The notes: a model not told the origin generated them from the letters alone. A DNA stretch of 64,000 nt from Saxibacter everestensis (GCF_025787225.1 NZ_CP090958.1:959856-1023855), one strand, 5' to 3'. Counted from the first letter of the stretch, positions 1 through 8,275 are shown. Translations and numbers: made by a program.

Positions 1-285
1 GATATGGAGCTTCAGCTCTATCGGGAGTACCGCGATGTCGTTGGCCTCTTCAGCTACGTTGTGGAGACCGAGCGCCGGTTCTATCTGGCGAACCATGTGG
101 ATTTGCGGGCGTGCAGCGATAACGGCGAGGTCTACTTCGAGCTGACCTTGAAGGACGCCTGGGTTTGGGACGTCTACCGCTCTGCCCGCTTCGTTAAAAC
201 AGTTCGCGTCGTCACGTTCAAGGACGTCAACGTCGAGGAACTTTCAAAGAGTGACCTGGAACTGCCGAAAGGCCTGGAAAACTAG
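1..285 (+). CDS. DUF2469 family protein, 3' part
   Basis: This is the C-terminal part of a small acidic protein of the actinobacterial DUF2469 family, cut by the left window edge. The reading frame is open from base 1 (the first codon is Asp), and the Met at base 4 lies inside the conserved block YREYRDVVGLFSYVVETERR, so it is unlikely to be the true start. The block VRVVTFKDVNVEELSKSDLE near the C terminus is also typical of the family. The biochemical function is unknown. The family usually sits just upstream of yraN, as it does here with one gene between. Family assignment is from memory of the conserved motifs and is quite secure; any functional claim would be guesswork. Confidence 0.85.
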   Translation, partial: DMELQLYREYRDVVGLFSYVVETERRFYLANHVDLRACSDNGEVYFELTLKDAWVWDVYRSARFVKTVRVVTFKDVNVEELSKSDLELPKGLEN

Positions 286-340
286 GCTGTACGTTCCGGA
301 GAACACCGCCTGAGGAGAGCTCGGCCAGAGGTCTGAAAGG

Positions 341-937
341 ATGACGCAAATGGCCGAACCCCATGTGTACAGACAGCGCTGGAGCATCGTTGTCTTGATT
401 GTCACCGCCCTCTTCAGCATCGTCGTGCCGATACTCACTTTCATCTATGAAACGCCCTTGGCAGGACTACAAGATCTAGCCCAACTGGCTGTTCTTCCGA
501 CTGCGGTGCTGTTCATCTTCGTAATTCCGAAGCTCGAGGTAGCCGCTGACTACGTCAGAATCAGGAACGTTTTTCGTACGATCACGGTGCCGTGGTCTCA
601 GATACTCGCAGTAGAAATGCGATGGGCTTTGAGAATAAGAACCCCTGAAGGCACGCACGCCGCATGGGCTGTGCCCCTCCCTGGCCGGACAACAGGGGTG
701 GGCTCACTCGTTGGCGGCAGACCATCGGTCGCTGTCCCTTTTGAACCATCGCGGACTCAGGAGATGCGCGCGGCCCCGGAGGCAGCGCAACACATACTCA
801 GGCACCTCGAGTCGACGACGCAAGAGACCGAGATCGCAAACGATCAGCGAGTGGCGGTGCGCTGGAATTGGGTGAGTGCAGTAATGCTAGCTATCACTCT
901 GACGCTCAGCCTCGCCATCAATCTTGCAACTAAATAG
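341..937 (+). CDS. PH domain-containing membrane protein
   Basis: A 198-residue predicted membrane protein. Two hydrophobic segments lie near the N terminus (about residues 15-37 and 45-65) and a third at the C terminus (about 175-195). The middle (about 65-120) has the strand-rich pattern of bacterial PH-like domains, including a PWSQI element and a short VAVPF strand. Such proteins are common, poorly characterised actinobacterial membrane proteins. Start ATG 341 follows a GAAAGG ribosome site; ATG 350 is an alternative. It is probably transcribed alone, because about 200 bp of spacer follows. No enzymatic motif is visible. The family call is moderate and no specific role can be assigned. 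Confidence 0.6.
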   Translation: MTQMAEPHVYRQRWSIVVLIVTALFSIVVPILTFIYETPLAGLQDLAQLAVLPTAVLFIFVIPKLEVAADYVRIRNVFRTITVPWSQILAVEMRWALRIRTPEGTHAAWAVPLPGRTTGVGSLVGGRPSVAVPFEPSRTQEMRAAPEAAQHILRHLESTTQETEIANDQRVAVRWNWVSAVMLAITLTLSLAINLATK

Positions 938-1040
938 GCGGTCGCGACCAGGACTGCTCGACCAGACCTGCTTCGCTGAGTAGGTGAACCAGATCGGATG
1001 TCAGAACCGGCTGAACCTTAAAGTCCTCAGAACACTGTCG

Positions 1041-1074
1041 TCCACAGGAAGCACCGCAACGTAAGTTATCCACA
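1041..1074 (+). promoter_or_regulatory. DnaA-box-like pair upstream of yraN
   Basis: The sequence reads TCCACAG, 18 bases, then TTATCCACA. The second element (1066-1074) is a perfect match to the general DnaA-box consensus TTWTNCACA; the first is a partial match. The same pair with identical 18-base spacing occurs upstream of recA at 61217-61250. Whether DnaA binds is inference. The rest of the 938-1143 spacer holds no clear gene. Confidence 0.4.
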
Positions 1075-1143
1075 ATTTCCGTTCACCTCCGCCCTGGCTG
1101 TGCCCCGCATCTCATGCTTGGTTCAGGCGGAGGTGTACGGAAA

Positions 1144-1503
1144 ATGCAGGTCAAGGACGAACTGGGGCGGTGGGGCGAGCAGCGTGCCGTGGAGCACGTG
1201 CGGTCGCTCGGTTACCGCGTGCTGGACACGAACTGGCGATGTCGGGACGGCGAGATCGATGCGGTGGCCCTCGACGGAGACTGCCTTGTGGTCGTCGAGG
1301 TGAAGACCCGGCGCGGGGTTTCGGCCGGTCATCCCTGCGAGGCGATCACCTACCGGAAGCTGGCGACACTGCGGCTGCTGGCAGCGCTGTGGTTGCGGGC
1401 GCACACGGTCGAAGCAGCGGGCATCCGGATTGATGTGATCGGCATCGTGGCACGGCGTGGATCGAGCCCGGAGCTTACGCATATCAGGGGTGCACATTGG
1501 TAG
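1144..1503 (+). CDS. yraN: YraN/UPF0102 family nuclease-like protein
   Basis: A 119-residue protein of the YraN (UPF0102) family, which has a restriction-endonuclease-like fold related to Holliday-junction resolvases. The family signature is present: GRWGE near the N terminus, then GYRVLDTNWRCRDGEIDAV and VVVEVKTR, which supply the acidic-x-lysine catalytic-type residues. ATG 1144 is chosen because it follows a GGAGGTG ribosome site at good spacing and gives the usual N terminus; an upstream in-frame ATG at 1114 would add residues not typical of the family. The stop overlaps the TTG start of yifB, so the two are translationally linked. The placement with yifB, dprA and xerC suggests a role in DNA uptake or repair, but the exact activity is not settled for the family. 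Confidence 0.9.
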   Translation: MQVKDELGRWGEQRAVEHVRSLGYRVLDTNWRCRDGEIDAVALDGDCLVVVEVKTRRGVSAGHPCEAITYRKLATLRLLAALWLRAHTVEAAGIRIDVIGIVARRGSSPELTHIRGAHW

Positions 1504-3047
1504 CGCGGGCAATTATCGGCCGAAGCAAATCGGTGTCACTTGATGCTCTGCGGGGCGACATGGTTGAGGTGCAGGCGTCGTTCAACGACGGGTTGCCCGG
1601 CATAGCCGTGGTGGGGCTGCCGGATGCGTCGGTGTCCGAGTCGAAACAACGGGTCAGGGCGGCGCTGGCTAACTCCGGTGTCACTCTGCCGGCCCGCAGG
1701 CTGACGGTCAACCTTCGTCCGGCCGACCTCAAGAAGGTGGGCACGGGGTTCGACCTCGGCATTGCGCTGGCAATCCTTGCCGCGGATTCCCGGGTCGACA
1801 ACGAAAGCACGAGCAGAACTGTCCACCTGGCCGAGCTAGGACTGGACGGGCGCCTTCAGGCGGTTCCCGGGGTGCTGCCGGCCATACTGGCAGCGAAGCG
1901 GAAGACGAACAAGGAGTTTATGGTAGCGCCCGGCAACCTGCGCGAAGCGCAGATGGTCGCCGGCGTTACGGTCAGAGCCGCCGAATCATTGGCGGAGGCG
2001 GCGAACTTACATGGCGGCGAATTCGCGGTGCCGCCCCTCCCACCCGCCGACATACAGCCACCCAGTGCTGGAACGACGGGTGCCAGCTTGGACCTGCGGG
2101 ACGTTGCCGGGCAGGAGGAAGGCCGATGGGCGCTGGAAGTGGCAGCGGCGGGCGGCCATCACCTGCTGATGACCGGACCTCCGGGCGCCGGAAAGACCAT
2201 GCTGGCCTCGAGACTCAGCGGCATACTTCCCGACCTCGACGAGGAGGCCGCCGAAGAGGTCAGCGCAATCCACTCGGTGGCCGGGATCTTTGACCCGAGC
2301 AGCGGGTTGATGACCCGGCCGCCTTACCAGGATCCGCACCACCAGTCGACCGCAGTGGCGGTGATCGGAGGTGGCCGGAGGGTTGCGAAGCCCGGTGCGG
2401 CGTCCCTGGCCCATCGCGGCGTGCTCTTTCTGGACGAGGCGCCGGAATTCGACCGACGAGTGCTCGAAGGTCTGCGGCAGCCACTTGAAAGCGGTACTCT
2501 CCACATTCTGCGCAGCGAGGGCGGCAGCGTGTTTCCGGCCAGGTTTCAGCTGGTGATGGCTGCCAACCCATGCCCATGCGGCCGCGGAACAGGCAAGGCG
2601 CTGCGCTGTGAATGCACGCCAATGCAGAAACGCCGCTACATCTCGAAGCTCTCCGGGCCGCTGCTGGACCGCGTCGACTTGCAACTTGAACTGTTTCCGG
2701 TCGGGTCGGCTCATCTGCATGACGACTCGGTCGGTGAATCGACCGCGGAAGTAGCCCGGCGGGTTCGAGCCGCCAGGGCCAGACAGATAGCACGATTCGC
2801 CGGGTGCGCCTGGACAACGAATGCGGAGGCCGAGATTCCCTGGCTCCGGGCACACCATGCGCTGTCACGAGCGGCGACAGTGGATGCCGACCGGACCCTG
2901 GAACGCGGAATGTTGAGCCTTCGTGGCTATCACCGGATCATCCGGGTGGCCTGGACTATTGCCGACTTGCGCGGGGTCGATGTGCCGGGCCGCGATGAGG
3001 TGCTCGCGGCACTTTTACTTCGGCAGCGCGGGGAGGGAATGGAATGA
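1497..3047 (+). CDS. yifB: YifB/ComM family Mg-chelatase-like AAA+ ATPase
   Basis: A 516-residue AAA+ protein of the YifB/ComM family. ComM acts as a helicase that promotes branch migration during integration of transformed DNA. The N-terminal ChlI-like domain (about 20-150) starts with the typical arrangement around VEVQASFNDGLPGIAVVGLP. The Walker A motif GPPGAGKT lies at residues 227-234, followed by a Walker B region (VLFLDEAPEF) and the cysteine-bearing PCPCG insert. The C-terminal Mg-chelatase domain follows. The start is TTG 1497 with an AGGGG ribosome site inside the end of yraN (7-base overlap), and the stop overlaps the dprA start in an ATGA junction. Length and motifs are normal for the family. 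Confidence 0.93.
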   Translation: MVARAIIGRSKSVSLDALRGDMVEVQASFNDGLPGIAVVGLPDASVSESKQRVRAALANSGVTLPARRLTVNLRPADLKKVGTGFDLGIALAILAADSRVDNESTSRTVHLAELGLDGRLQAVPGVLPAILAAKRKTNKEFMVAPGNLREAQMVAGVTVRAAESLAEAANLHGGEFAVPPLPPADIQPPSAGTTGASLDLRDVAGQEEGRWALEVAAAGGHHLLMTGPPGAGKTMLASRLSGILPDLDEEAAEEVSAIHSVAGIFDPSSGLMTRPPYQDPHHQSTAVAVIGGGRRVAKPGAASLAHRGVLFLDEAPEFDRRVLEGLRQPLESGTLHILRSEGGSVFPARFQLVMAANPCPCGRGTGKALRCECTPMQKRRYISKLSGPLLDRVDLQLELFPVGSAHLHDDSVGESTAEVARRVRAARARQIARFAGCAWTTNAEAEIPWLRAHHALSRAATVDADRTLERGMLSLRGYHRIIRVAWTIADLRGVDVPGRDEVLAALLLRQRGEGME

Positions 3048-4327
3048 CGGCATCTGACGTCGAACGACTGGCCCGGGCCGGGCTGTCCCGACTGGCAGAA
3101 CCGGGCGACGAGACTGCCTGGGCACTGGTCCAGGTGCTCGGTGCAGTCGGGGCGCTCGAACTGATCAGGTCGAATCGGCCGGCGCCACGGAAGCTGAGCT
3201 TCGCCGTTGCCCGACAGCTCGCTGGATTGGGAGAGGGCCCTTCCTCCGAGAGACCTGGTGCCGAGGGCTTGCTCAGCGACGAGCTGGCCTACCATCCGGA
3301 GCTTGCCGGGTTCATGCCCCATCTGGGCAGGGGATTGCAAAGGTGGCGGCCCCGGGTGCCCGATCTCAACCCGGAACGCGATCTTGCCACCGTGGCGCGG
3401 TTTGGCGGACGCCTTGTCATTCCGGGCGATGATGAGTGGCCAGAACGGCTGCGCGACCTCGGCCCGACCGAACCACTGGCCCTATGGGTTCGAGGTGCGC
3501 CAAGTCTGTCGGACGCGGTGCGGGAATCCGTTGCCCTGGTCGGTTCCAGGCACGCATCGGCATACGGGCGGGCGTTGGCTGCCGACTGGGCTTACGGACT
3601 GGTTGACCGAGGGTACTGTGTGGTTTCCGGCGGTGCCTACGGCATTGACGCCCAGGCACATGTTGGTGCGCTCAATGTGGGGGAGTCAGCTGGTGTCCCG
3701 ACCGTGTCGTTTCTTGCCGGCGGCATCGATCGCTTTTACCCGGGCGGGAATACTTCCCTGTTCGACCAGATCCTCGAGAACGGGCTGATCGTGGCCGAAG
3801 CAGCACCGGGCTGTTCGCCGCGGAAGTTCCGGTTCCTGTTGCGGAACAGGCTGATCGCCGCGTCGTCGCGGGCCACGGTGGTTATCGAAGCCGGTTGGCG
3901 TTCAGGTGCGCTGAATACCGCGCATCAGGCTGCCGAGCTGATGCGGCCGGTCGGTGCGGTTCCTGGGTCGGTCTTCGCGGCCACTTCGGCGGGCTGCCAC
4001 CGGCTGCTGCGCGAGGCCTGCGCGATATGCGTCACCGATATTAGCGAGCTTGTGGAACTTGCCGGTCCGCTCACAGTCACCGCGCCCGCCGCGCCGGCAA
4101 TGCTCCCCTTCGAGGCGGCGGCCGAACGTCGGGCGTCAGACGCACTGTTGCCAGCGGACGCCAGGCTGCTCGATGCACTGCCGGTGCGGCAGTACGTCGA
4201 TGTCACCGCGCTGCAGAAGTCCGCCGGGATGTCGCTGACCGAGGTGCGTTCCGGGCTGTCCCGCCTGGAACTGGCAGAACTGGCAGCTCGAGCCGGAACC
4301 GGCTGGCGGCGGACCACCCGGCGCTGA
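3044..4327 (+). CDS. dprA: DNA-processing protein DprA
   Basis: A 427-residue DprA (Smf) protein, which binds incoming single-stranded DNA and loads RecA in transformation; it is also widespread in non-competent bacteria. The Rossmann-like core (about 160-350) carries VALVGSRHASAYG and VVSGGAYGIDAQAH, and the block around FRFLLRNRLIAASS, all hallmarks of the family. A winged-helix-like C-terminal domain (about 365-420) follows. The N-terminal 100 residues form the variable helical domain. ATG 3044 overlaps the yifB stop (ATGA) after a strong GGGAGGG ribosome site. Together with yifB and yraN it forms a tightly packed DNA-processing operon. Confidence 0.93.
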   Translation: MTASDVERLARAGLSRLAEPGDETAWALVQVLGAVGALELIRSNRPAPRKLSFAVARQLAGLGEGPSSERPGAEGLLSDELAYHPELAGFMPHLGRGLQRWRPRVPDLNPERDLATVARFGGRLVIPGDDEWPERLRDLGPTEPLALWVRGAPSLSDAVRESVALVGSRHASAYGRALAADWAYGLVDRGYCVVSGGAYGIDAQAHVGALNVGESAGVPTVSFLAGGIDRFYPGGNTSLFDQILENGLIVAEAAPGCSPRKFRFLLRNRLIAASSRATVVIEAGWRSGALNTAHQAAELMRPVGAVPGSVFAATSAGCHRLLREACAICVTDISELVELAGPLTVTAPAAPAMLPFEAAAERRASDALLPADARLLDALPVRQYVDVTALQKSAGMSLTEVRSGLSRLELAELAARAGTGWRRTTRR

Positions 4328-4418
4328 GCGACCTGGCCGACTCGCGGACAGTTGTGCCGGCTACGCGGAGCGACGTGGTTAGGCTGAGGTTTATGTCCTG
4401 CGAGCTAGTGGAACCACG

Positions 4419-5426
4419 ATGACCGGCGCCAAGGGGGAGCTCGAAAGCTCCGCCCGTGCAGCATCATCCGCCGACCGACCACCAGCCGAAGGCCGCGACA
4501 CTCCGCTGCCCGAGCCATTCGCTGCCGCTATTAGCCGATTCAGCCGGCATCTGAGCGCGGAGCGCAACCGCTCAGCCAATACGGTCCGCGCCTACCTGGC
4601 CGACGTCGAGCATGCGCTCCGCTTCGCTGCCGCCCAGGGTTGCGACGACTTCGACCTGATCGATCTTGGCCTCTTACGCACCTGGCTGGGCACTATCGCC
4701 GAAGCCGGCCTGGCCAGAAGCTCCATCGGCCGGCGAGCGGCCGCCGTCCGAACGTTCTTTTCCTGGTGCCGACGTGAATCGCTGATTGAGATCGACCCCA
4801 GCTCACGGTTGAAGGCACCGAAACAGGAACGGCGGCTACCATCGGTGCTCAAGGCCGGCCAGGCTACAGACTTAATGGATGTCGCCGCGGATCGCGCATC
4901 GGAGACCGGTGGCAAACAACCCGAACACCTCCGAGACCGCGCCGCCCTTGAGATTCTGTATGCCACCGGCATTCGCGTCTCGGAACTTGTCGGCCTGGAC
5001 ATCGACGATATTGACGCCGATCGACGCCTGCTGAAGGTGATCGGCAAGGGCAACAAGGAACGGGCAGTTCCCTACGGCGTGCCCGCTTCCGTCGCTCTCG
5101 ATGACTGGCTGCGCCGAGGCCGTCCGGCACTCGTGACGGAGCAATCGCCGCCTGCCGTGTTCCTCGGTGCGCGCGGCGGTCGAATCGACCAGCGCCGGAT
5201 CCGTGACGTGCTGCACCGACTGCTCGCACAGGTGCCCGACGCCATTGACACCTCGCCACATGGTCTGCGGCACTCTGCTGCCACGCACCTGCTTGATGGC
5301 GGCGCGGACCTGCGCAGCGTCCAGGAGTTGCTAGGTCACTCGAGCCTGGCAACTACCCAGATTTACACCCAGGTCTCGATGGAACGATTGACATCTAGTT
5401 ACCGTCAGGCCCACCCCAGAGCGTAA
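4419..5426 (+). CDS. xerC: Tyrosine recombinase XerC
   Basis: A 335-residue tyrosine recombinase that, with XerD, resolves chromosome dimers at dif. The N-terminal SAM-like domain spans about 35-125 and the catalytic domain 140-330. Catalytic residues visible are R186 (GIRVSEL), H281 and R284 (HGLRHSAATHLL), H307 (LLGHSS) and Y316 (IYTQVS). The first 35 residues are an unusual Ala/Ser/Glu-rich extension before the core. Gene position after dprA is the usual actinobacterial location of xerC rather than of a phage integrase, and no attachment site or phage gene is nearby. ATG 4419 overlaps the stop of a 9-codon ORF (4393-4422). Confidence 0.9.
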   Translation: MTGAKGELESSARAASSADRPPAEGRDTPLPEPFAAAISRFSRHLSAERNRSANTVRAYLADVEHALRFAAAQGCDDFDLIDLGLLRTWLGTIAEAGLARSSIGRRAAAVRTFFSWCRRESLIEIDPSSRLKAPKQERRLPSVLKAGQATDLMDVAADRASETGGKQPEHLRDRAALEILYATGIRVSELVGLDIDDIDADRRLLKVIGKGNKERAVPYGVPASVALDDWLRRGRPALVTEQSPPAVFLGARGGRIDQRRIRDVLHRLLAQVPDAIDTSPHGLRHSAATHLLDGGADLRSVQELLGHSSLATTQIYTQVSMERLTSSYRQAHPRA

Positions 5427-5469
5427 ACCAGCGATTCCGCCGGGCGATTATTCCGCCAGCGAGGATCGC

Positions 5470-5562
5470 GGGCTGCTGGCAGGAACGCCCCTGAATGCGC
5501 GCGCGGTCTTGCACCGAGCTCGCGTTGTTTATTGCCCCCCGTGCACAAGGTTCGCGTTCTTC
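5470..5562 (+). repeat. Dispersed repeat segments in the xerC-peptidase spacer
   Basis: Three segments of this convergent spacer match segments of the infB-rbfA spacer. Bases 5470-5490 match the reverse complement of 32140-32161 (about 20 of 22). Bases 5483-5515 match the reverse complement of 31928-31960 (29 of 33). Bases 5541-5562 match 31961-31982 in direct orientation (18 of 22). All carry a GAACGC-type core. The order and relative orientation differ between the two loci. These identities were counted by eye. No gene is visible between 5427 and 5608. Confidence 0.6.
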
Positions 5563-5608
5563 AGCAGCCTGGTTGCTGTTGGCCCGAGACGTAGCTGCGT
5601 TGTCGTGG

Positions 5609-6766
5609 CTAGTTTCGGAACTCCCAATGCCACGCCTCGGGCTTGGATCCTCCCGCTCGAGCCCAGGCCGGGTGGGACCAGCCATACTTGCCGGCATGTT
5701 CCCGCATCCAAACGTGTTGCGCAGATCCGAAACGATTGATTCCGCCGCCGAAATCGATGGCGAGTCCCCAGCCGTGGTTCGATTTGCCCGGTGTCGCCGA
5801 AAGGTGTGGTTTGGTGCGTTTGAGCAGTCGCTGAGTGGCAAGGTCGCGGTAGGCATCGGTGATAACCAGGTCAACGCCGAACCGGGAGCGGAACGCGGCG
5901 TTCATCGCTGCCACCGAGCGGGCCGCATCACACCTGAGAAACTGGTGCGGCGCATGCGAGATCGGACATAGTGCTGATTTCGGTATCTGCCCGTTCCGGT
6001 GTCCGCCCCAGGCCATCGGGCCGGACCCGGATTCCGGCTTGGGATCGGGCTTCGGCTCACGTTGCCGCGGCAACAGGATGGACGAATCGGTGTTCATCAC
6101 AAAAGACATCGGATCGAGGTATCTGCCTTCCTTCCGCACGCCCCAGTGAAGACAGCCGACGCAATGGGACTCAGCTGCATCGATGGTGCCGATCACTTGG
6201 CCGGCTTCGACCCTCTTGCCCGCCTTGACCCGCGCGGCCACGGGTTCGAAACTGATCTTCGTGCCGCCATCCACGCTCAGCGTGACAACGGGACGATCGA
6301 CGACTGTGCCGGCAAACGAGACGATCCCGGCTGCCGGCGCAAGGACGACCTGCCCTGGATCGGCAGAAAGGTCGACGCCGCGATGCCCGGGAAGCCAGTT
6401 CTGCACGGGCGCGTCGAACGCCCGAAGCACTTCCGGCACCGGAAACAACGGCCACTCCCAGCGCTCCGGCGCTTCCTGAGCCGATGGCATCCCAACTTCG
6501 GCGGCAGACCCAGCGCCCGCCGCCGCAGCTACCGGGCGGGTCGACGCAGCTACCGGGCACCCCAACTGAGCGTCGGCAATAACGATCAGCAGCGTGAAAC
6601 CGACCAGCAGAAGTCCGCGACATCGCCGCCCTGCCGCCGAGGGGGCGGCAGTTGCCGAGCGCCGCCCTGCCGCCGAGGGTGCGGCAGTTGCCGAGCGCTG
6701 TAGCGCCGAGCGCTGTAGCGCCGAGCGCAGGCAGAACGTGCTCAGTCGACGAAGCAGAAGAACCAT
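5609..6766 (-). CDS. Secreted M23-M15 fusion peptidase (LytM-like plus VanY-like)
   Basis: A predicted cell-wall hydrolase with two peptidase domains in one chain (385 residues from ATG 6766). A hydrophobic segment at 51-70 anchors or exports it. The M23 domain (about 105-220) has H128 and D132 (GHRGVDLS) and H207 (CLHWGV); the first His of the usual HxH is Cys205, a change I recall in many actinobacterial M23 proteins. The M15/VanY domain (about 275-385) has SNHGWGLAID (H331, D338) and EAWH (E377, H380), the zinc and catalytic set of D-Ala-D-Ala carboxypeptidases. In-frame DNA repeats encode residues about 14-48, so the start lies upstream of them. TTG 6835 is an alternative start. It runs convergent to xerC and divergent from rpsB. 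Confidence 0.85.
   Translation of the reverse strand: MVLLLRRLSTFCLRSALQRSALQRSATAAPSAAGRRSATAAPSAAGRRCRGLLLVGFTLLIVIADAQLGCPVAASTRPVAAAAGAGSAAEVGMPSAQEAPERWEWPLFPVPEVLRAFDAPVQNWLPGHRGVDLSADPGQVVLAPAAGIVSFAGTVVDRPVVTLSVDGGTKISFEPVAARVKAGKRVEAGQVIGTIDAAESHCVGCLHWGVRKEGRYLDPMSFVMNTDSSILLPRQREPKPDPKPESGSGPMAWGGHRNGQIPKSALCPISHAPHQFLRCDAARSVAAMNAAFRSRFGVDLVITDAYRDLATQRLLKRTKPHLSATPGKSNHGWGLAIDFGGGINRFGSAQHVWMREHAGKYGWSHPAWARAGGSKPEAWHWEFRN
6624..6725 (+). repeat. In-frame tandem repeats in the peptidase N-terminal coding region
   Basis: Two 36-bp units (6624-6659 and 6660-6695, one mismatch) are followed by two identical 15-bp units (6696-6710 and 6711-6725, each CGCTGTAGCGCCGAG). Both unit lengths are multiples of three, so the peptidase frame is kept. 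On the minus strand they encode duplicated RSATAAPSAAGR and RSALQ blocks just before the membrane segment. Confidence 0.85.
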
Positions 6767-6840
6767 GCGCCAACTCTGCAGCGCATGGGCAGCGAGAATG
6801 TCCGCGGCGGGAGGATCTGTGCAGAAAGCATGCAAGCCGT

Positions 6841-6924
6841 CCGGCTGTGACGACGACTACATCAGTCCTGACGACGACTAACCAGGCTGTGACGACGACT
6901 AACCAGGCTGTGACGAGGACTACA
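6841..6924 (+). repeat. Four-unit tandem repeat of about 21 bp between the peptidase gene and rpsB
   Basis: Four units of 22, 20, 21 and 21 bp share the core TGACGACGACTA or a close variant. Units 3 and 4 (6883-6903, 6904-6924) differ at few positions. The period is about two helical turns, so a bound protein would see the same DNA face in each unit. The array lies in the 491-bp divergent spacer between the peptidase start (6766) and the rpsB start (7258). Confidence 0.7.
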
Positions 6925-6948
6925 ACCCAATAGCCGTCGGCACCTCAG

Positions 6949-6979
6949 TTGGCTCGAAAGGGGAGCACCTGGGTAAGAT
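6949..6979 (+). promoter_or_regulatory. Candidate rpsB promoter
   Basis: TTGGCT at 6949-6954 and TAAGAT at 6974-6979 resemble sigma-70 class -35 and -10 boxes, with a long 19-base spacer. If real, the rpsB mRNA leader is about 270 nt long and includes the hairpin at 7100-7123. No better-matching pair was seen in this spacer. Confidence 0.3.
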
Positions 6980-7099
6980 GAACCCCAGCGACTTAAAGAT
7001 CTAACTCTTTGGGTCGACTACGCGTGTCTAAAACCGCTGCTTGATGATCGAGTGCCTTAGTGCAGCCGACCCTCGAAGTGCGGGCCAGATTCCTTCGGT

Positions 7100-7123
7100 G
7101 CAGACATCTTGATTGATGTCTGC
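7100..7123 (+). promoter_or_regulatory. Perfect hairpin in the rpsB leader
   Basis: GCAGACATC, a 6-base loop, then GATGTCTGC forms a perfect 9-bp stem, about 135 bases before the rpsB start. No T-tract follows, so a simple terminator is unlikely. In other bacteria S2 represses its own operon through leader RNA; a similar role here is inference only. Confidence 0.5.
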
Positions 7124-7257
7124 GTAGGTTTCTCGTTGGACGCCAGGAGAAGCCCGTCAACAGGCGGGCAGCTAATTAACCGAATGCGGTCACCGCCCAC
7201 CGGGCTGGTTGCCGCGACAAGACGCGGGAAATCCGCGTGCGAAAGGAGGGCGTCGGC

Positions 7258-8265
7258 ATGGCCGTCGTCACCATCCGCCAGCTGCTCGACAGCGGCGTAC
7301 ACTTCGGGCACCAGACCCGTCGCTGGAACCCAAAGATGAAGCGCTTCATTTTCACCGAGCGCAATGGCATCTACATCATTGACCTGCAGCAGTCGCTGTC
7401 CTACATCGATCGTGCCTACGAGTTCGTCAAGGAAACCGTCTCCCACGGCGGATCCGTGCTCTTCGTCGGCACCAAGAAGCAGGCACAGGAAGCAATTGCC
7501 GAGCAGGCTCAGCGCGTTGGCCAGCCATACGTCAACCAGCGCTGGCTCGGCGGTATGCTCACCAACTTCCAGACAGTCTCCAAGCGTCTGCGCAAGCTGA
7601 AAGAACTCGAAGAACTCGACTTCGACGATGTTGCCGGTTCCGGCAAGACCAAGAAGGAACTGCTCATCCTTCGTCGCGAGAAGGACAAACTGTCGAAGAC
7701 CCTCGGCGGTATCCGCGACATGACCAAGACGCCTTCCGCGGTGTGGATCGTTGACACCAAGAAGGAACACCTCGCGGTTGACGAGTGCAAGAAGCTGGGC
7801 GTGCCCATCATCGCCATCCTGGACACCAACTGTGACCCGGACGAAGTCGATTACAAGATCCCAGGCAACGACGACGCCATTCGCTCGGTTGCCCTGCTGA
7901 CCCGCGTCGTCGCCGACGCTGTTGCCGAGGGTCTGATCGCCCGGCACAACAAGGCAAGCGGACAGGGTGAAAAGAACGTTTCGGCCGTAGAGCTGGAGCC
8001 ACTGGCCGAATGGGAGCGCGAACTCCTTGAAGGCTCCGGCGACAAGGGCCAGACGGCTCCTGCAGCCGAAACGGCCGAGGCTCCTGAAACGGCAGAGACA
8101 GCCGAAACGACAGAGGCCCCTGCAGCCGAAGCGGCAAAGGCAGCCGAAACGGCAGAGGCTCCTGCGGCTGAAGCAAGCGACGCAGCCGAGACACCGGCCG
8201 CAACCGAGGCTCCCGCAGCCGAGACGCCGGCCGCTGACGCCGAAGGCTCGACCGAGGACAAGTAA
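7258..8265 (+). CDS. rpsB: 30S ribosomal protein S2
   Basis: Ribosomal protein S2 (335 residues), a late-binding component of the small subunit. The S2 core (about 1-250) begins [19 protein letters not shown] and contains the expected [18 protein letters not shown] block. The last 75 or so residues are a low-complexity tail of Ala, Glu, Thr and Pro built from repeated AETAEAP-like units; such tails are common in actinobacterial S2. ATG 7258 is chosen over the upstream in-frame GTG 7237 because it gives the family N terminus and follows AAAGGAGGG. It heads the rpsB-tsf operon, and a strong hairpin separates the two genes. Confidence 0.97.
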   Translation: MAVVTIRQLLDSGVHFGHQTRRWNPKMKRFIFTERNGIYIIDLQQSLSYIDRAYEFVKETVSHGGSVLFVGTKKQAQEAIAEQAQRVGQPYVNQRWLGGMLTNFQTVSKRLRKLKELEELDFDDVAGSGKTKKELLILRREKDKLSKTLGGIRDMTKTPSAVWIVDTKKEHLAVDECKKLGVPIIAILDTNCDPDEVDYKIPGNDDAIRSVALLTRVVADAVAEGLIARHNKASGQGEKNVSAVELEPLAEWERELLEGSGDKGQTAPAAETAEAPETAETAETTEAPAAEAAKAAETAEAPAAEASDAAETPAATEAPAAETPAADAEGSTEDK

Positions 8266-8275
8266 GCCATTCGAT

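Noticed and set aside
1041-1074. Replication origin
   Set aside because: Only one good DnaA box and one partial box occur, without dnaA, dnaN or an AT-rich region; the order of genes is not that of the origin.
4419-5426. XerC as a mobile-element integrase
   Set aside because: Position after dprA, normal length and absence of attachment sites or phage genes fit the housekeeping recombinase.
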